Shown: one piece after another, positions 35,725 through 45,751 of the stretch
Numbering within the stretch: the stretch's first letter is position 1
How the letters are laid out: each line of letters begins with the position of its first letter
NCBI RefSeq assembly: GCF_024347495.1
Contig: NZ_AP025491.1
Span: 1,178,001 to 1,242,000 of the forward strand
Reading direction: 5' to 3'
Length of the DNA stretch: 64,000 bases
DNA from: Vibrio gallaecicus
GTDB lineage: Bacteria; Pseudomonadota; Gammaproteobacteria; Enterobacterales; Vibrionaceae
The notes under the pieces: generated by a model
Seen by the model: the letters and a program-made list of their open reading frames with translations, nothing else
What the model was told of the DNA's origin: nothing
Database searches by the model: none
Position numbers and translations under genes: made by a program

Positions 35725-36354
35725 ATGGAAGTAAGCTGTTTAAAATGCACTAGAAAAATTGAGTCCAGTAATATAAATGTGGCAATGGATACCGCTTACT
35801 GTCAAAGCTGTGAGACACTTTCTTCTCTTTCATCCTTGCTTGAAACTACACCGAATCATAAGTTTGATAGTACTCAAACCGTTAAAGGAATTCACGTTAC
35901 TGAAAGCGGTTATAAATGGTCTATTGAAGCTTCCAACCGAAGCTGGTCTGCACTTTTTTTAGTTCCGTTTACTGCTGTTTGGGCTGGCGGCTCTCTCTCG
36001 GGCATTTATGGGACTCAGTTGGCAAACGGTCAATTTGACCTTGAAGCTTCTCTTTTCGGATTGCCATTCCTTATTGGTAGTATTGTTTTAATCAGTGTCA
36101 CTTTGATGAGTCTTTTCGGTCGTACCCATGTATCAAGCGATAATGGTAATGCTCTGGTTTTTATTGGGATTGGTCCTATCGGTTGGTATAGAAGGTTTGA
36201 TTGGCAAAATATAAACAGAGTAACGGAAAATGAATCGAAGCAGCGTAAGTATATTTCTTTAGAAGGTAGCCGAAGAGTGAATCTGGCTTGGGGGTTAAGC
36301 AGTGAGAAAATCTATTTCATGTCTAGCTTTCTAAAAACCAAACTAAACAAATAA
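35725..36354 (+). CDS. Membrane protein with N-terminal zinc-ribbon, unknown function
   Basis: A 209-residue protein. The first 45 residues have two CxxC-type pairs (SCLKCTRK and YCQSC), a zinc ribbon. After a Ser-rich linker there is a domain ending in two membrane segments (about 76-96, LFLVPFTAVWAGGSLSGIYG, and about 112-133, LFGLPFLIGSIVLISVTLMSL), then a soluble tail (RTHVSSDNGNALVFIGIGPIGWYRRFDW). An AAGGA site lies before ATG 35725; an earlier TTG (35680) is less likely. The layout (zinc ribbon, two helices) recalls small envelope assembly or DUF proteins, but I cannot name it. Confidence 0.65.
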   Translation: MEVSCLKCTRKIESSNINVAMDTAYCQSCETLSSLSSLLETTPNHKFDSTQTVKGIHVTESGYKWSIEASNRSWSALFLVPFTAVWAGGSLSGIYGTQLANGQFDLEASLFGLPFLIGSIVLISVTLMSLFGRTHVSSDNGNALVFIGIGPIGWYRRFDWQNINRVTENESKQRKYISLEGSRRVNLAWGLSSEKIYFMSSFLKTKLNK

Positions 36355-36410
36355 CTTTTATACGTAATAAGTTTAAATTATTTTCCTATTAAAAATGACG
36401 ACAGAGTGGC

Positions 36411-36443
36411 GACAAAAAAGGCAACAGTTTTACCTGTTGCCTT
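36411..36443 (-). terminator. Rho-independent terminator of the kbl-tdh operon
   Basis: Stem AAGGCAACAG and CTGTTGCCTT around 36418-36443 with a 6-base loop; on the minus strand it is followed by TTTTTTG. Lies just after the tdh stop. Confidence 0.8.
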
Positions 36444-36467
36444 CTGATATTCAAAACCGGTAGTGAC

Positions 36468-37499
36468 CTACTCCCAGTCTAAAATTACCTTACCAGACAT
36501 ACCAGATCGCATCATGTCGAAGCCTTTCTGGAAGTCGTCCACTTTGTAGTGGTGAGTAATGATTGGTGTTAGATCTAGACCTGACTGGATTAGCGACGCC
36601 ATCTTGTACCAAGTTTCGAACATCTCACGACCGTAGATACCTTTGATAACCAAGCCTTTGAAGATTACTTGGTTCCAATCTACTGCCATGTCTGAGGGTG
36701 GAATGCCTAGTAGAGAGATTTTACCGCCGTGGTTCATGTTAGTCAGCATGCTGTTGAACGCAGATGGGTTACCAGACATTTCTAGACCAACATCGAAGCC
36801 TTCTGTCATACCAAGGTCTGCCATTACATCTTCAAGCTTCTCTTCCATCACGTTTACGGCGCGAGTTACACCCATTTGACGAGCAAGGTCTAGGCGGTAT
36901 TCATTAACATCAGTAATAACAACGTGACGAGCACCAACGTGCTTAGCAACAGCAGCAGCCATGATACCGATTGGACCAGCACCAGTGATTAGCACGTCTT
37001 CGCCTACTAGGTCGAAAGAAAGCGCTGTATGTACTGCGTTACCAAACGGGTCAAAGATTGATGCTAGATCGTCAGAGATTTCTGCAGGAATCTTAAATGC
37101 GTTGAACGCAGGAATCACAAGGAACTCAGAGAACGCACCAGTGCGGTTTACACCAACACCAGTTGTGTTACGACAAAGGTGAGTACGACCGCCACGACAG
37201 TTACGGCAGTGACCACATGTGATGTGACCTTCGCCAGATACACGGTCGCCGATTTCAAAACCACGAACTTCTTGGCCAATGCCAACCACTTCGCCCACGT
37301 ATTCGTGACCTACAACCATAGGTACTGGAATTGTGTTTTGTGACCACTCATCCCAGTTGTAGATATGTACATCAGTACCACAAATTGCAGTTTTCTTAAT
37401 ACGGATAAGAAGATCATTATGACCCATTTCAGGTTTTTCAACCTCGGTCATCCAAATGCCTTCTTCAGGCTTAAGTTTAGAAAGTGCTTTAATTTTCAT
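36468..37499 (-). CDS. tdh: L-threonine 3-dehydrogenase
   Basis: A zinc-dependent NAD dehydrogenase of 343 residues that oxidises L-threonine to 2-amino-3-ketobutyrate. It follows E. coli Tdh (341 residues) throughout: [16 protein letters not shown] at the N-terminus, catalytic zinc ligands CGTDVH and GHEYVGE, the structural zinc set [33 protein letters not shown] for NAD, and the C-terminal [11 protein letters not shown] frame ten codons longer upstream (starting at 37529) is possible, but the internal ATG (MKIKALSK) with an AGGT site is the family start. Second gene of kbl-tdh; together they convert threonine to glycine and acetyl-CoA. Confidence 0.95.
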   Translation of the reverse strand: MKIKALSKLKPEEGIWMTEVEKPEMGHNDLLIRIKKTAICGTDVHIYNWDEWSQNTIPVPMVVGHEYVGEVVGIGQEVRGFEIGDRVSGEGHITCGHCRNCRGGRTHLCRNTTGVGVNRTGAFSEFLVIPAFNAFKIPAEISDDLASIFDPFGNAVHTALSFDLVGEDVLITGAGPIGIMAAAVAKHVGARHVVITDVNEYRLDLARQMGVTRAVNVMEEKLEDVMADLGMTEGFDVGLEMSGNPSAFNSMLTNMNHGGKISLLGIPPSDMAVDWNQVIFKGLVIKGIYGREMFETWYKMASLIQSGLDLTPIITHHYKVDDFQKGFDMMRSGMSGKVILDWE

Positions 37500-37595
37500 A
37501 ATGTTACCTAGTTCATCTCGCCTAACCATGAGGCGAGAATCAAAAAATCGATATGTTCTATCTAATCAAAGGATACACGAGGCACCCTTTCAAAA

Positions 37596-38789
37596 TTAGA
37601 TGATACCCATGTCTTTGCCAACCTGGATGAACGCGTCGATAGCGCTGTCTAGTTGCTCACGAGAATGTGCAGCAGACATTTGCGTACGGATACGAGCTTG
37701 ACCTTTTGGTACGACAGGGAAAGAGAAACCGACAACGTAGATGCCCTTCTCTAGAGCACGCTCGGCGAATTCAGCCGCAACTTTTGCATCACCAAGCATG
37801 ATTGGGATGATTGCGTGATCAGCACCGCCCATAGTGAAACCAGCGTCTTCCATGCGAGCACGGAAGTGAGCAGAGTTTTCCCATAGTTGAGTACGTAGGT
37901 CACCAGATTCTGCAAGAAGGTCAAGAACACGGATAGACGCCGATACGATTGCAGGAGCAACAGAGTTAGAAAACAGGTACGGACGAGAACGCTGACGTAA
38001 CCAGTCGATCACTTCTTTCTTACCAGAAGTGTAACCGCCTGAAGCGCCGCCCATAGCTTTACCTAGCGTACCGGTGATGATGTCGATACGATCAACAACG
38101 TTGTGGAACTCGTGAGTACCTGCGCCGTTTTCACCCATGAAGCCAACCGCGTGAGAGTCATCAACCATTACTAGTGCGCCATACTTATCAGCAAGGTCAC
38201 AGATAGCAGGAAGGTTAGCTACTACGCCGTCCATAGAGAACACACCGTCAGTAACGATAAGAGTATTGCGTGCACCAGCTTCTTTAGCTGCGATTAATTG
38301 CTGCTCTAACTCTTCCATATTGTTATTTGAATAACGGAAGCGCATCGCTTTACAAAGGCGAACACCATCGATGATAGATGCATGGTTTAGAGCGTCAGAG
38401 ATGATAGCGTCTTCTTTACCAAGAATGGTTTCGAACAGGCCTGCGTTTGCATCAAAGCAAGATGTGTAAAGAATCGTGTCTTCTTTACCAAGGAAAGTAG
38501 ATAACTTTTGCTCTAGCTCTTTATGAGAGTCTTGAGTACCACAAATAAAACGCACAGAAGCCATACCGAAGCCGTGCTCATCCATTCCTTGCTTGGCTGC
38601 TTCAATAAGCGCAGGATGATTAGCAAGACCTAAATAGTTGTTTGCACAGAAGTTTAGAACTTCTTCACCGGTAGAGATAGAAACTGCAGCTTTTTGAGCA
38701 GAAGTGATGATGCGCTCAGACTTGTAAAGACCTTCAGCTTTTACTTCTTCGATTTGGTTTTGAATTTGTTGATAGAATGCAGAAGACAT
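37596..38789 (-). CDS. kbl: 2-amino-3-ketobutyrate CoA ligase (glycine C-acetyltransferase)
   Basis: A pyridoxal-phosphate enzyme of 397 residues that splits 2-amino-3-ketobutyrate with CoA into glycine and acetyl-CoA. Signature regions: [69 protein letters not shown], and the PLP-lysine segment [18 protein letters not shown] (catalytic Lys in this block). The start has an AAGGAATTGG ribosome site. It lies 96 bases upstream of tdh on the same strand, forming the threonine utilisation operon. No specific operator is visible upstream (38790-39078). Confidence 0.95.
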   Translation of the reverse strand: MSSAFYQQIQNQIEEVKAEGLYKSERIITSAQKAAVSISTGEEVLNFCANNYLGLANHPALIEAAKQGMDEHGFGMASVRFICGTQDSHKELEQKLSTFLGKEDTILYTSCFDANAGLFETILGKEDAIISDALNHASIIDGVRLCKAMRFRYSNNNMEELEQQLIAAKEAGARNTLIVTDGVFSMDGVVANLPAICDLADKYGALVMVDDSHAVGFMGENGAGTHEFHNVVDRIDIITGTLGKAMGGASGGYTSGKKEVIDWLRQRSRPYLFSNSVAPAIVSASIRVLDLLAESGDLRTQLWENSAHFRARMEDAGFTMGGADHAIIPIMLGDAKVAAEFAERALEKGIYVVGFSFPVVPKGQARIRTQMSAAHSREQLDSAIDAFIQVGKDMGII

Positions 38790-39078
38790 TATCCAATTCC
38801 TTCATAATTATTATGAAGCAGCTTTTTCGCTGCCTTATGTAGGGGAAGTACAAATTGGCTTGGTAGCCATTTACACTGTAAAACTAATGACAATATTCTA
38901 GTAGAACATTGCCGTTTCTATTATCCCTACAAACGGAAAAACATTAATGAATCTAAGGCACAAATTAAATGTAAGCTAAGTGACTTATAGCACAGTTAGG
39001 TTGTGGTTTTTCACGTCACTGCTCGTTTTTTCTTTTTCCAGGTTGGCTAAAGCAAAATCTCGAATCAATCATGTCGAG

Positions 39079-40053
39079 TTACGAGAATATGTATTTATCC
39101 ATCATCGTCACCATTTTGCCAATCTCAGGCTTAGTGATCGTGTCGTTTGCTCCTAAAGCAATCGCTTTTGCACGGTTATCTTCACTCATCAATGATGAGA
39201 ACATCACAATCGGTGTTACTGCATAAGCTTCACTATCACGTAAACGCTTAAGAAGGTGCATACCATCCATTCTAGGCATTTCTACATCAGTCACAATTGC
39301 ATCGATTAAATCATCAATAGGTAAATTCTCAGCCTTAGCAGATTCAGCAAGCTCCATTAGCTTGTCATGACCTTCACCACCATCTTTACAAGCAATAACG
39401 TTGTAACCTGCCGATGTCAGCGTATCTTGAATTAGGTTTCTGATAAACGCAGAGTCATCAACGACCATAATAGTTTTGCCATTACGCTTGGTGATCATTC
39501 GCTGGTTCAGATCAACCGACTTATCTACCGTGACGTCATACTTCTCCATGCTCAACTCTGGGTTGATATCCGCAATGATTTTTTCGAAATCTAGGATCAT
39601 GATCAAGTTGCCATCTTTACGTACAACCGCAACAACGCAGTCTTGTTCACCCGCTTCTAAGAATTGGCTTGGTGACTCCACATCATTCCAAGAAATACGG
39701 TGAATACGGCTAATGCTATCAATAAGGAAACCATTCGTCATTCTGTTAAAGTCAGTCACGATAACGAATTTCTTCTCCATATTTCCGCTAGTACGAACTC
39801 CAAGCCAGCCACCTAAATCGACCAAAGGTGTCAAAATGTCACGAGAAGAAAACACACCTACCATATGAGGTTGAGCATTAGGATAGTCCGTCGTGTCTGG
39901 TACTTGAATCACTTCACGAACTTTCGCAACGTTAATACCGTAGTAGCACGTTTTTGTACCACCGTTTGGTAGCTGTTTAATTAAATGAAATTCAATAATC
40001 TCAAGTTCATTTGTTCCGCTTTCTGTCAATATCGTACTGTTAGACTGACTCAT
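39079..40053 (-). CDS. cheV: Chemotaxis coupling protein CheV
   Basis: A 324-residue fusion of a CheW-like coupling domain (about 15-165, YYGINVAKVREVIQVPDTTDYPNAQPHMVGVFSSRDILTPLVDLGGW) and a C-terminal receiver domain (about 190-322) with phosphoacceptor Asp256 in VTDVEMPRMDG. It links chemoreceptors to the CheA kinase and adapts the array when phosphorylated. The receiver is complete (VVDDS acidic pair, Ser/Thr in MFSSLM, Lys in ITKPEIGK). Free-standing, as in other vibrios, where several CheV proteins exist; which one this is cannot be told. Confidence 0.92.
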   Translation of the reverse strand: MSQSNSTILTESGTNELEIIEFHLIKQLPNGGTKTCYYGINVAKVREVIQVPDTTDYPNAQPHMVGVFSSRDILTPLVDLGGWLGVRTSGNMEKKFVIVTDFNRMTNGFLIDSISRIHRISWNDVESPSQFLEAGEQDCVVAVVRKDGNLIMILDFEKIIADINPELSMEKYDVTVDKSVDLNQRMITKRNGKTIMVVDDSAFIRNLIQDTLTSAGYNVIACKDGGEGHDKLMELAESAKAENLPIDDLIDAIVTDVEMPRMDGMHLLKRLRDSEAYAVTPIVMFSSLMSEDNRAKAIALGANDTITKPEIGKMVTMMDKYIFS

Positions 40054-40523
40054 ATTTTTTCTTCTTTGTGTTATCTATTTATTATCAGTGACTTCAATTT
40101 TACTGCGCACTGGAATTAATATGTTTTAACCCTATCAATAGCTTGTTGCAACTTTTCAATGAAGCAAAGCTCGACATCTTTTTCAAATACGTAAAGTACA
40201 TCTCTTTCTTACGCAACAAGCTTCATCTTTAAATCTAAATCATTCCGGTAGGATACATATTCAGATACGTACACTATACCGACAATTTTGATTGTCCATT
40301 ATACCGTCATCCCACTCAAAGGCAGAATAAAGGATCTGATTATACGACTTGGTATAATATTACATCTATCATTAAGGTAGGAGTACATCAAAGAAAGATC
40401 TAGAAACGCACGCTTACAGAATGAAAGCCGCAAAACTGTATCAACAGAATTACGGCTTATCAATCAATATAGTATTTAATGGCGTGGAAAGCCGAATTCA
40501 GAAATAAATCATCCCACTTAAAG
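40054..40523. other. Intergenic region with promoter-like and small-ORF signals
   Basis: Mostly AT-rich, with an extended -10 element TGGTATAAT (40350-40358) and an AAGGTAGGAG ribosome-like site (40374-40383) in front of a short protein-like frame (see 40382-40507). Nothing else is evident. Confidence 0.45.
40382..40507 (+). CDS. Possible small protein without a normal start codon, or a gene remnant
   Basis: Reading from AGT at 40382 to TAA at 40507 gives a 41-residue Lys-rich sequence (STSKKDLETHAYRMKAAKLY and onwards) that looks like real protein, but the only ATG is at 40421, leaving 28 residues. An extended -10 and a strong AAGGTAGGAG site lie upstream at the right spacing for translation near 40382-40391, yet no ATG, GTG or TTG is present there. 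Either a non-standard start or a gene damaged in its start codon. Family not recognised. Confidence 0.3.
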   Translation, partial: STSKKDLETHAYRMKAAKLYQQNYGLSINIVFNGVESRIQK

Positions 40524-41768
40524 CTAAGTTTGGGTAATGGGTTCTCGCTGAACACTGTCTTCAGTTCTTTCTGCTAACCAGTACAGCCACATCATCACTA
40601 GGCACAAAATAAAACAAAGCCCAAAGAGCCAATTCGAGTTGAGTGACTCTATGACAATGCCTCCAATTAAAGGTGCTATTGCAAAACCTAGAGAATACAA
40701 AGCCGCCGCGCCAAAATATGAACCACGTAAATGAGGAGGAGCAAGGCGGTCAATTTGAACATTTAATGTAGGGAAAGCTATCACCTCACCCATACTTAGT
40801 ATAAAACATGCAATTGCCCAACCAATCGGCCAGTCTGCAGGTGTTAGCAAGAAGCCGACTTGAGCCAAAGCCATCAATGCCATTCCAATACGAGTTCTTA
40901 CAAATAGAGGGACATGCTCTAACCACTTGAGCATTGGAAACTGAAAGATAATGATCGTCATTGTATTTACGAGTACGAGCCCTGCCACAATTTGAGCCGC
41001 ATCTGAAATGGATGACCGAACAATAACTTGAGGTATAGAAGACTCTACCTGAGCATACACAAACATCATGATGAAGTTTGCTATCATCAATTTTACAAAA
41101 ATATTGTCTTTACGAATCACATGCAGTGTCGCGGTAAAGTTAGGCAATGTTGATGGGTCTGGTTTATTAAAACTTTGGTTGCGTTCAATACCAAATAATA
41201 ACCAAAAACCGTAAACCACGTATGTAGCACCAGCAATAAAGAATAAATTTTGAGGATGCGACAAACCAAGAGTAATACCCAACAAAGGTCCTAATGCACC
41301 ACCTAAATTAAGTAAAAAATATCGGATGTTCAGTGCTAATTCACGATCTTTCGGATCATCTAAATTATCGCCTAGCACCGCTTTTGCAGGGGCTTCTATC
41401 ATTGGTCTCATTAAACCAGTGATAATAATTAGAATATAAAACTGCCATATTTCAGTTGCGAGACCAATACCAGTATAAGCCAGTGATGCCACCCAGCTTC
41501 CACATACCATGACCCACTTTCGCCCGAACTTGTCAGAAAGGTAACCTGAATATAACCCAGTTCCGGCACCAACCACGGCAGATGCTGCGAGCATCCCGCC
41601 CACTTCTATCGCAGAAGCACCAAAATCTTGATACAAAAACACAATAAGAAATGGCCAAGCCATAAAGTAACTGGTTCGCGCCAACAATGTACCGGTTAAC
41701 ACCGTCCAAACTGAGAAGTTGAACCTTTTAACTCTTTGAACTTGAAACAAACTGTCCTTTTTTTCCAT
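40524..41768 (-). CDS. Major facilitator superfamily transporter
   Basis: A 414-residue inner-membrane carrier with 12 predicted membrane segments in two six-helix halves. It has the MFS motif A between segments 2 and 3 (GYLSDKFGRKWVMV) and the hydrophobic pattern of MdtH-like drug/proton antiporters (SYFMAWPFLIVFLYQDFGAS, PHLRGSYFGAAALYSLGFAIAPLIGG). The substrate cannot be told. GGGAG ribosome site. It sits alone between cheV and the EamA carrier, with no regulator nearby on the same strand. Confidence 0.85.
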   Translation of the reverse strand: MEKKDSLFQVQRVKRFNFSVWTVLTGTLLARTSYFMAWPFLIVFLYQDFGASAIEVGGMLAASAVVGAGTGLYSGYLSDKFGRKWVMVCGSWVASLAYTGIGLATEIWQFYILIIITGLMRPMIEAPAKAVLGDNLDDPKDRELALNIRYFLLNLGGALGPLLGITLGLSHPQNLFFIAGATYVVYGFWLLFGIERNQSFNKPDPSTLPNFTATLHVIRKDNIFVKLMIANFIMMFVYAQVESSIPQVIVRSSISDAAQIVAGLVLVNTMTIIIFQFPMLKWLEHVPLFVRTRIGMALMALAQVGFLLTPADWPIGWAIACFILSMGEVIAFPTLNVQIDRLAPPHLRGSYFGAAALYSLGFAIAPLIGGIVIESLNSNWLFGLCFILCLVMMWLYWLAERTEDSVQREPITQT

Positions 41769-42028
41769 ATAATCTCCCTATGAACTGACTGCTGATTTAC
41801 ATTTTGTTATTGCAACTTTTTGTTGCTTATTATTCGCCCAGTATATGATTTTGTTATGTAAAATAAAGCTTTCATTTATAAATTATTCCTTCAGCATTAT
41901 TTGTAGACATTTACGAGTTGACTCCCCCTTTATTTAGGCTATTTAATCAACTAAAACTAATTGAGTTAACTCGCTTAATCATCGTCATCAGATAGCGTGA
42001 AGCACCATAATCTAAGCCATAGAATTAC

Positions 42029-42964
42029 TTACATAGCAGATTTAACTAACGGCTTACCTCTCATTTTTAACTTGATTCGTTTGGCGTATAGGGTAGTAAA
42101 CATGCTTGCACTCGCAATCAAGACTATCCCGGTTATTTGCTGGTCGGTGAACCTATCGTCAAAGAACATGACTTGCCAAATTGCGGAAAAAAGCAGATTA
42201 GTAAATATCAACGGGGCAAGCTGAGAGCCACTTTCAGCTAGTTGGTAGGCTTTTGAACGAAAGATTTGTGTGTTGATGGTCAACAGAGCAAGTAAGATTA
42301 CAAAAGCAATGACTTTCCAATCCAATAAGCTATTCGCTTCCCACAGCCCGTCCCCTTGCGATTGCCAGCCACTTGTTAAGGTAATAGGAAAAATCATGAT
42401 TCCAGCAATAAAAAACGTCCAAGCATTCGTTTCTACTGGTGTTAGAGTACTTTTTGATGCTCGATATAAGCTTAATTGCGATCCGGAGTTGAACCCCCCA
42501 GCCAATAAACCAAACAATAGTTCACTCTTAAATTGGAAATGAGATAAGTCACCCGCCATTAATATTACGCCACAAAAGGTGAACAATAAGCCTAATATGG
42601 TTGATAACCTTATGGTGGCACCAAAGATTAGCTTTTCTAACAAAGGAATAAATAGAGGGCCCGTGCTGAATAGTACAATTCCTTCAACAAGAGATAACGT
42701 TTGTAATGATGTTAGAAAACACCACTGACAAGCTGCGATACAAAAACCACGAATCAACAATGGCTTTAGCATCGTTGAAGGGATAACTCTTATTCGTGTA
42801 AGCATGAGAAAGGCAAACAACATTAAACAAGGCACTACAAACCTTAAAAAGCTAAGTAGTTCAACTGGGGTTAATTGCGCTAAATTTTTTGATAACAAGC
42901 CAGTTATCGACAAACTGAATGTCGACAGCAGCATGAAATATGTAGCTTTGGTAATATCAGACAT
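42029..42964 (-). CDS. EamA/DMT-family transporter
   Basis: A 311-residue membrane protein of ten predicted segments, two EamA repeats, typical of exporters of amino acids or other small metabolites. Characteristic stretches are TPVELLSFLRFVVPCLMLFA, STGPLFIPLLEKLIFGATIRLSTILGLLFTFCGVIL, and SQLAPLIFTNLLFSAIWQVMFF. The true start is the ATG of MSDITK, placed by an AGGAGGTG site 6 bases ahead; a GTG three codons earlier is inside that site. Divergent from the LysR gene with an 82-base control region, so it is very likely that regulator's target. Confidence 0.87.
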   Translation of the reverse strand: MSDITKATYFMLLSTFSLSITGLLSKNLAQLTPVELLSFLRFVVPCLMLFAFLMLTRIRVIPSTMLKPLLIRGFCIAACQWCFLTSLQTLSLVEGIVLFSTGPLFIPLLEKLIFGATIRLSTILGLLFTFCGVILMAGDLSHFQFKSELLFGLLAGGFNSGSQLSLYRASKSTLTPVETNAWTFFIAGIMIFPITLTSGWQSQGDGLWEANSLLDWKVIAFVILLALLTINTQIFRSKAYQLAESGSQLAPLIFTNLLFSAIWQVMFFDDRFTDQQITGIVLIASASMFTTLYAKRIKLKMRGKPLVKSAM

Positions 42965-43055
42965 AATTATCACCTCCTAATGCGCTTATATTAAGAAAGT
43001 GACGATAAGATAAATAGCGAGTAATATTGACAAGACCTGTAAGGAAAACTTACCA

Positions 43056-44066
43056 ATGAAAAAACTCGTTCCCTTAAAATCAATTTACGCTTTCATCGCA
43101 GTTGCAGAAACAGGCAGCATGACAGAAGCCGCTAGTCTTTTATTTGTTAGCCATTCAGCGATTAGCCAAGCTATAAAGTCACTAGAGCAACAAATCAACA
43201 AGCCACTTTTTCAAAGAGTGGGTCGTCGGGTTGTACTAAATGAGGACGGAAAACGATACTACCGAAAGGTTGCCCCTGCACTAGAGCAGATCATTGACGC
43301 GACAGCAGAGGCGGCTCACGTCGCTAATGAAAATAGAATTACTTTGAACATGGTTAACTCACTCGCGATGCACTGGTGGATCCCTAGAGTACCGAGCATC
43401 CAAGCTTTTTCTCCTATGCTTGATATAAGAATTTCTACTCTAACGGGAGCATTCAACTTAGATAGTGAAGGGGTTGATATTGCTCTAGTACATGGTGTAC
43501 CCGATGAGTGGCAAAATTTCCATTGTGAAAAGTTAGGTAATGATGATCTCGTGTTGGTTTGTAGCCCATCATTACTTGAAAACCTTTCCGTGACTCAAGC
43601 TCATACCATTAACCCAAATACTGACCTTTCTATTTCTTCTACTATAAGCAGCCACGACACCGCGAATACAAACTTAGTCGCTGAGTTGAAAACCCTGCTG
43701 CAAAGTCAGCCAATCATTGGAGTGGTCAATAATCGTAGAAAACACGACTGGCAAGTTTGGTGTGATAACTATGGATTCGAACTGCCCAACTTCCATAGCC
43801 ATTTAACTTTCAATGTATCCATACAGGCGGTGCAAGCTGCAACACGATCACTGGGAATATTGGTGACTCACCGACTATTTGTAAAAGATGACATAAGTCT
43901 AGGTTCATTAGTGGAACTTGGAGAGCCCGTTGTGAACCCACATCAAGACTTCTATTTCGTGTGCTCTAAAAACAAACTAAAGCAAGAAAGTGTGTTAAAA
44001 CTAAGATCATGGTTACAAAATGAGTTTGCTCAACCGGAGCCAAGCTTCAATGTAAAACAGCACTGA
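43056..44066 (+). CDS. LysR-family transcriptional regulator
   Basis: A 336-residue regulator with an N-terminal winged helix-turn-helix (about 5-64, KSIYAFIAVAETGSMTEAASLLFVSHSAISQAIKSLEQQINKPLFQRVGR) and a C-terminal effector-binding domain. The second half is like the GcvA group (HWWIPRVPSIQAFSPMLDIRIST, then DIALVHGVPDEW). It carries a somewhat long insertion (about residues 185-215). Good AAGGA ribosome site. It is divergent from the EamA transporter gene, and presumably activates it in response to a metabolite; the effector is unknown. Confidence 0.87.
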   Translation: MKKLVPLKSIYAFIAVAETGSMTEAASLLFVSHSAISQAIKSLEQQINKPLFQRVGRRVVLNEDGKRYYRKVAPALEQIIDATAEAAHVANENRITLNMVNSLAMHWWIPRVPSIQAFSPMLDIRISTLTGAFNLDSEGVDIALVHGVPDEWQNFHCEKLGNDDLVLVCSPSLLENLSVTQAHTINPNTDLSISSTISSHDTANTNLVAELKTLLQSQPIIGVVNNRRKHDWQVWCDNYGFELPNFHSHLTFNVSIQAVQAATRSLGILVTHRLFVKDDISLGSLVELGEPVVNPHQDFYFVCSKNKLKQESVLKLRSWLQNEFAQPEPSFNVKQH

Positions 44067-44107
44067 TAACATCTACTTAAAAATAAGTCATTTAATAAGG
44101 AATCATT

Positions 44108-44428
44108 ATGATTGTCACAACGACCCAATCTGTTGAAGGGAAAAGAATCGTTAATTATAAAGGTGTGATTGCAGGAGAAGCCATTCTCGGTGTAAATGTA
44201 TTTAAAGATATGTTCTCTGGCATTCGTGACCTAGTCGGTGGGCGCTCCGGTACCTATGAAAAGGAGCTAGAGAAAGCACGCTCTTACGCCTTTAAAGAAT
44301 TAGAGCAAAAAGCGCGCGACTTGGGCGCAAATGCTGTAGTCGGGGTTGATATTGACTACGAAGTCCTTGGACAAGGCAATGGCATGTTAATGGTTTCAGC
44401 AAGTGGAACCGCTGTTGTCGTAGCATAA
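44108..44428 (+). CDS. ybjQ: YbjQ family protein (UPF0145)
   Basis: A 106-residue cytoplasmic protein that is one complete YbjQ domain: [76 protein letters not shown], and [14 protein letters not shown]. The family forms small ring-shaped oligomers and has been called a heavy-metal-binding domain, but its function is not settled. It follows the LysR gene by 41 bases on the same strand and could be co-transcribed. The 227 bases after it hold no terminator that I can recognise. Confidence 0.9.
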   Translation: MIVTTTQSVEGKRIVNYKGVIAGEAILGVNVFKDMFSGIRDLVGGRSGTYEKELEKARSYAFKELEQKARDLGANAVVGVDIDYEVLGQGNGMLMVSASGTAVVVA

Positions 44429-44655
44429 TTGCAAGTAATCACCTCTTAATGACCAGCCATCACACCTTACTGGCTCAACATAGGTTCAATGGTTAATCAC
44501 AGGCTTAATGACTCAGTATTGGCTTAATGTCACAGCATGATTTAGCGGCTCTATATTTATAGTCTAGCGAGCCAATATATTGCTCTATTTCACAGCTCAG
44601 AACTAGCAAGTCCTAGTCTGAGCTTCAGTCTTATAAACCGCCTATTGAAATACAT

Positions 44656-45495
44656 TTATTCTTCTAGAAGTGCTTCAAAACGTTCCAGACCTCTTAGCAT
44701 TTCAAAGTCAGGTTCATCAGCAAGCAGCTCTCGCATAGAGCCACTGGCTCCAATCGATCGAACTAGATCATCAATGGCTTGCCCTTCTGCCCCTAACCTC
44801 GCATAGGCGCAGGCTCTTTGGTAAAGCGCATGAGCATTTTGGTCATCCACCTCTAATACTCGATTACAGAGGCTCATAGCCCAGTGATACTCTTGCATTT
44901 CCATCGCAGCGTCCGCTTTGTATGTTAATGCTTCTAGATCTCCCGGGCGGATTTTTAATATTTCATCGTAGGCTTCTATTTTTTGCTCAGCTGTTTGAAC
45001 ACTTTGAGAACGAAGCCATAAGTTATGTATCTCATTAATGATTTCGATCTCTCGGTTATTCTCAGAAATAATTCGAGTTTTACGCTTTAAATCTCGCTCC
45101 AGAGCTAAGAATTTTTTCTCATATTCTTGCGCAATCTTATCCAGTCTCTGATCTGCCATTTCCTTGGTGTTATGTTTAATTTCTTTGAACGTCTGCCAGC
45201 CAATTAATGCCACCAGCGACGCTACACCTGCAATGATGTAGAAAAAGTAGGTCACAGTAACATTGACATAATTTAGCGACTTATCCGCGACTTCAAGTTC
45301 GCGATCGGTAATCTGAATAGTCAGTCGACGCTCTAAGTCCTGTTGTTGAAAACGAAGCTGCTTCAATTCATCGAGAATATAGCGCTCCATTAAAGGTCGG
45401 TCTAAATACTCTTTCTCTGAATATTTCACATCTTCAGCGCTAAAAGCTGAAGCGGTAAACAAAGCGAACATAAAAACGAGTAGTGTGCGAAACAT
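44656..45495 (-). CDS. Membrane-anchored TPR protein
   Basis: A 279-residue protein. A leader (MFRTLLVFMFALFTASAFSAED) precedes a helical extracytoplasmic stretch (about 22-70). A membrane segment follows (about 76-98, VNVTVTYFFYIIAGVASLVALIGW), then a coiled coil (about 100-155, rich in Lys/Glu), then tetratricopeptide repeats (about 165-255, with ALTYKADAAMEMQEYHWAMSLCNRVLEVDDQNAHALYQRACAYARLG). The repeats face the cytoplasm and would bind partner proteins. Function unknown; AAGGA ribosome site; monocistronic. Confidence 0.8.
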   Translation of the reverse strand: MFRTLLVFMFALFTASAFSAEDVKYSEKEYLDRPLMERYILDELKQLRFQQQDLERRLTIQITDRELEVADKSLNYVNVTVTYFFYIIAGVASLVALIGWQTFKEIKHNTKEMADQRLDKIAQEYEKKFLALERDLKRKTRIISENNREIEIINEIHNLWLRSQSVQTAEQKIEAYDEILKIRPGDLEALTYKADAAMEMQEYHWAMSLCNRVLEVDDQNAHALYQRACAYARLGAEGQAIDDLVRSIGASGSMRELLADEPDFEMLRGLERFEALLEE

Positions 45496-45680
45496 CGCTA
45501 AATCCTTTTACTTGATGATTAAATTAGTGAGACTTCTAGTACAAGTTAGCATTCTATCTTCTTATAGTAGCTGTTCCCTTGAGCCACATTTAACATATTA
45601 ACAACATCAGTACACCACCTCAGCGAGATAATTTAGTAAATATCAAACTATCAAATCCACTTTATGCTGTTCAGAAACGA

Positions 45681-45706
45681 TAAGAGCACCCTTATAGGTG
45701 CTCTTA
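45681..45706 (-). terminator. Hairpin terminator between a small gene and the TPR gene
   Basis: Stem TAAGAGCACC (45681-45690) and GGTGCTCTTA (45697-45706). Likely ends the minus-strand gene at 45752; the tail (TCGTTTC) is only weakly U-rich. Confidence 0.6.
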
Positions 45707-45751
45707 TTAATCATCTTACTGCTCATTCAACTCAATAAAGAGAGAGAAACC

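Noticed and set aside
44440..44600. Loosely repeated GGCTTAATG-like words after ybjQ
   Set aside because: Copies are too diverged and irregular to call a repeat.
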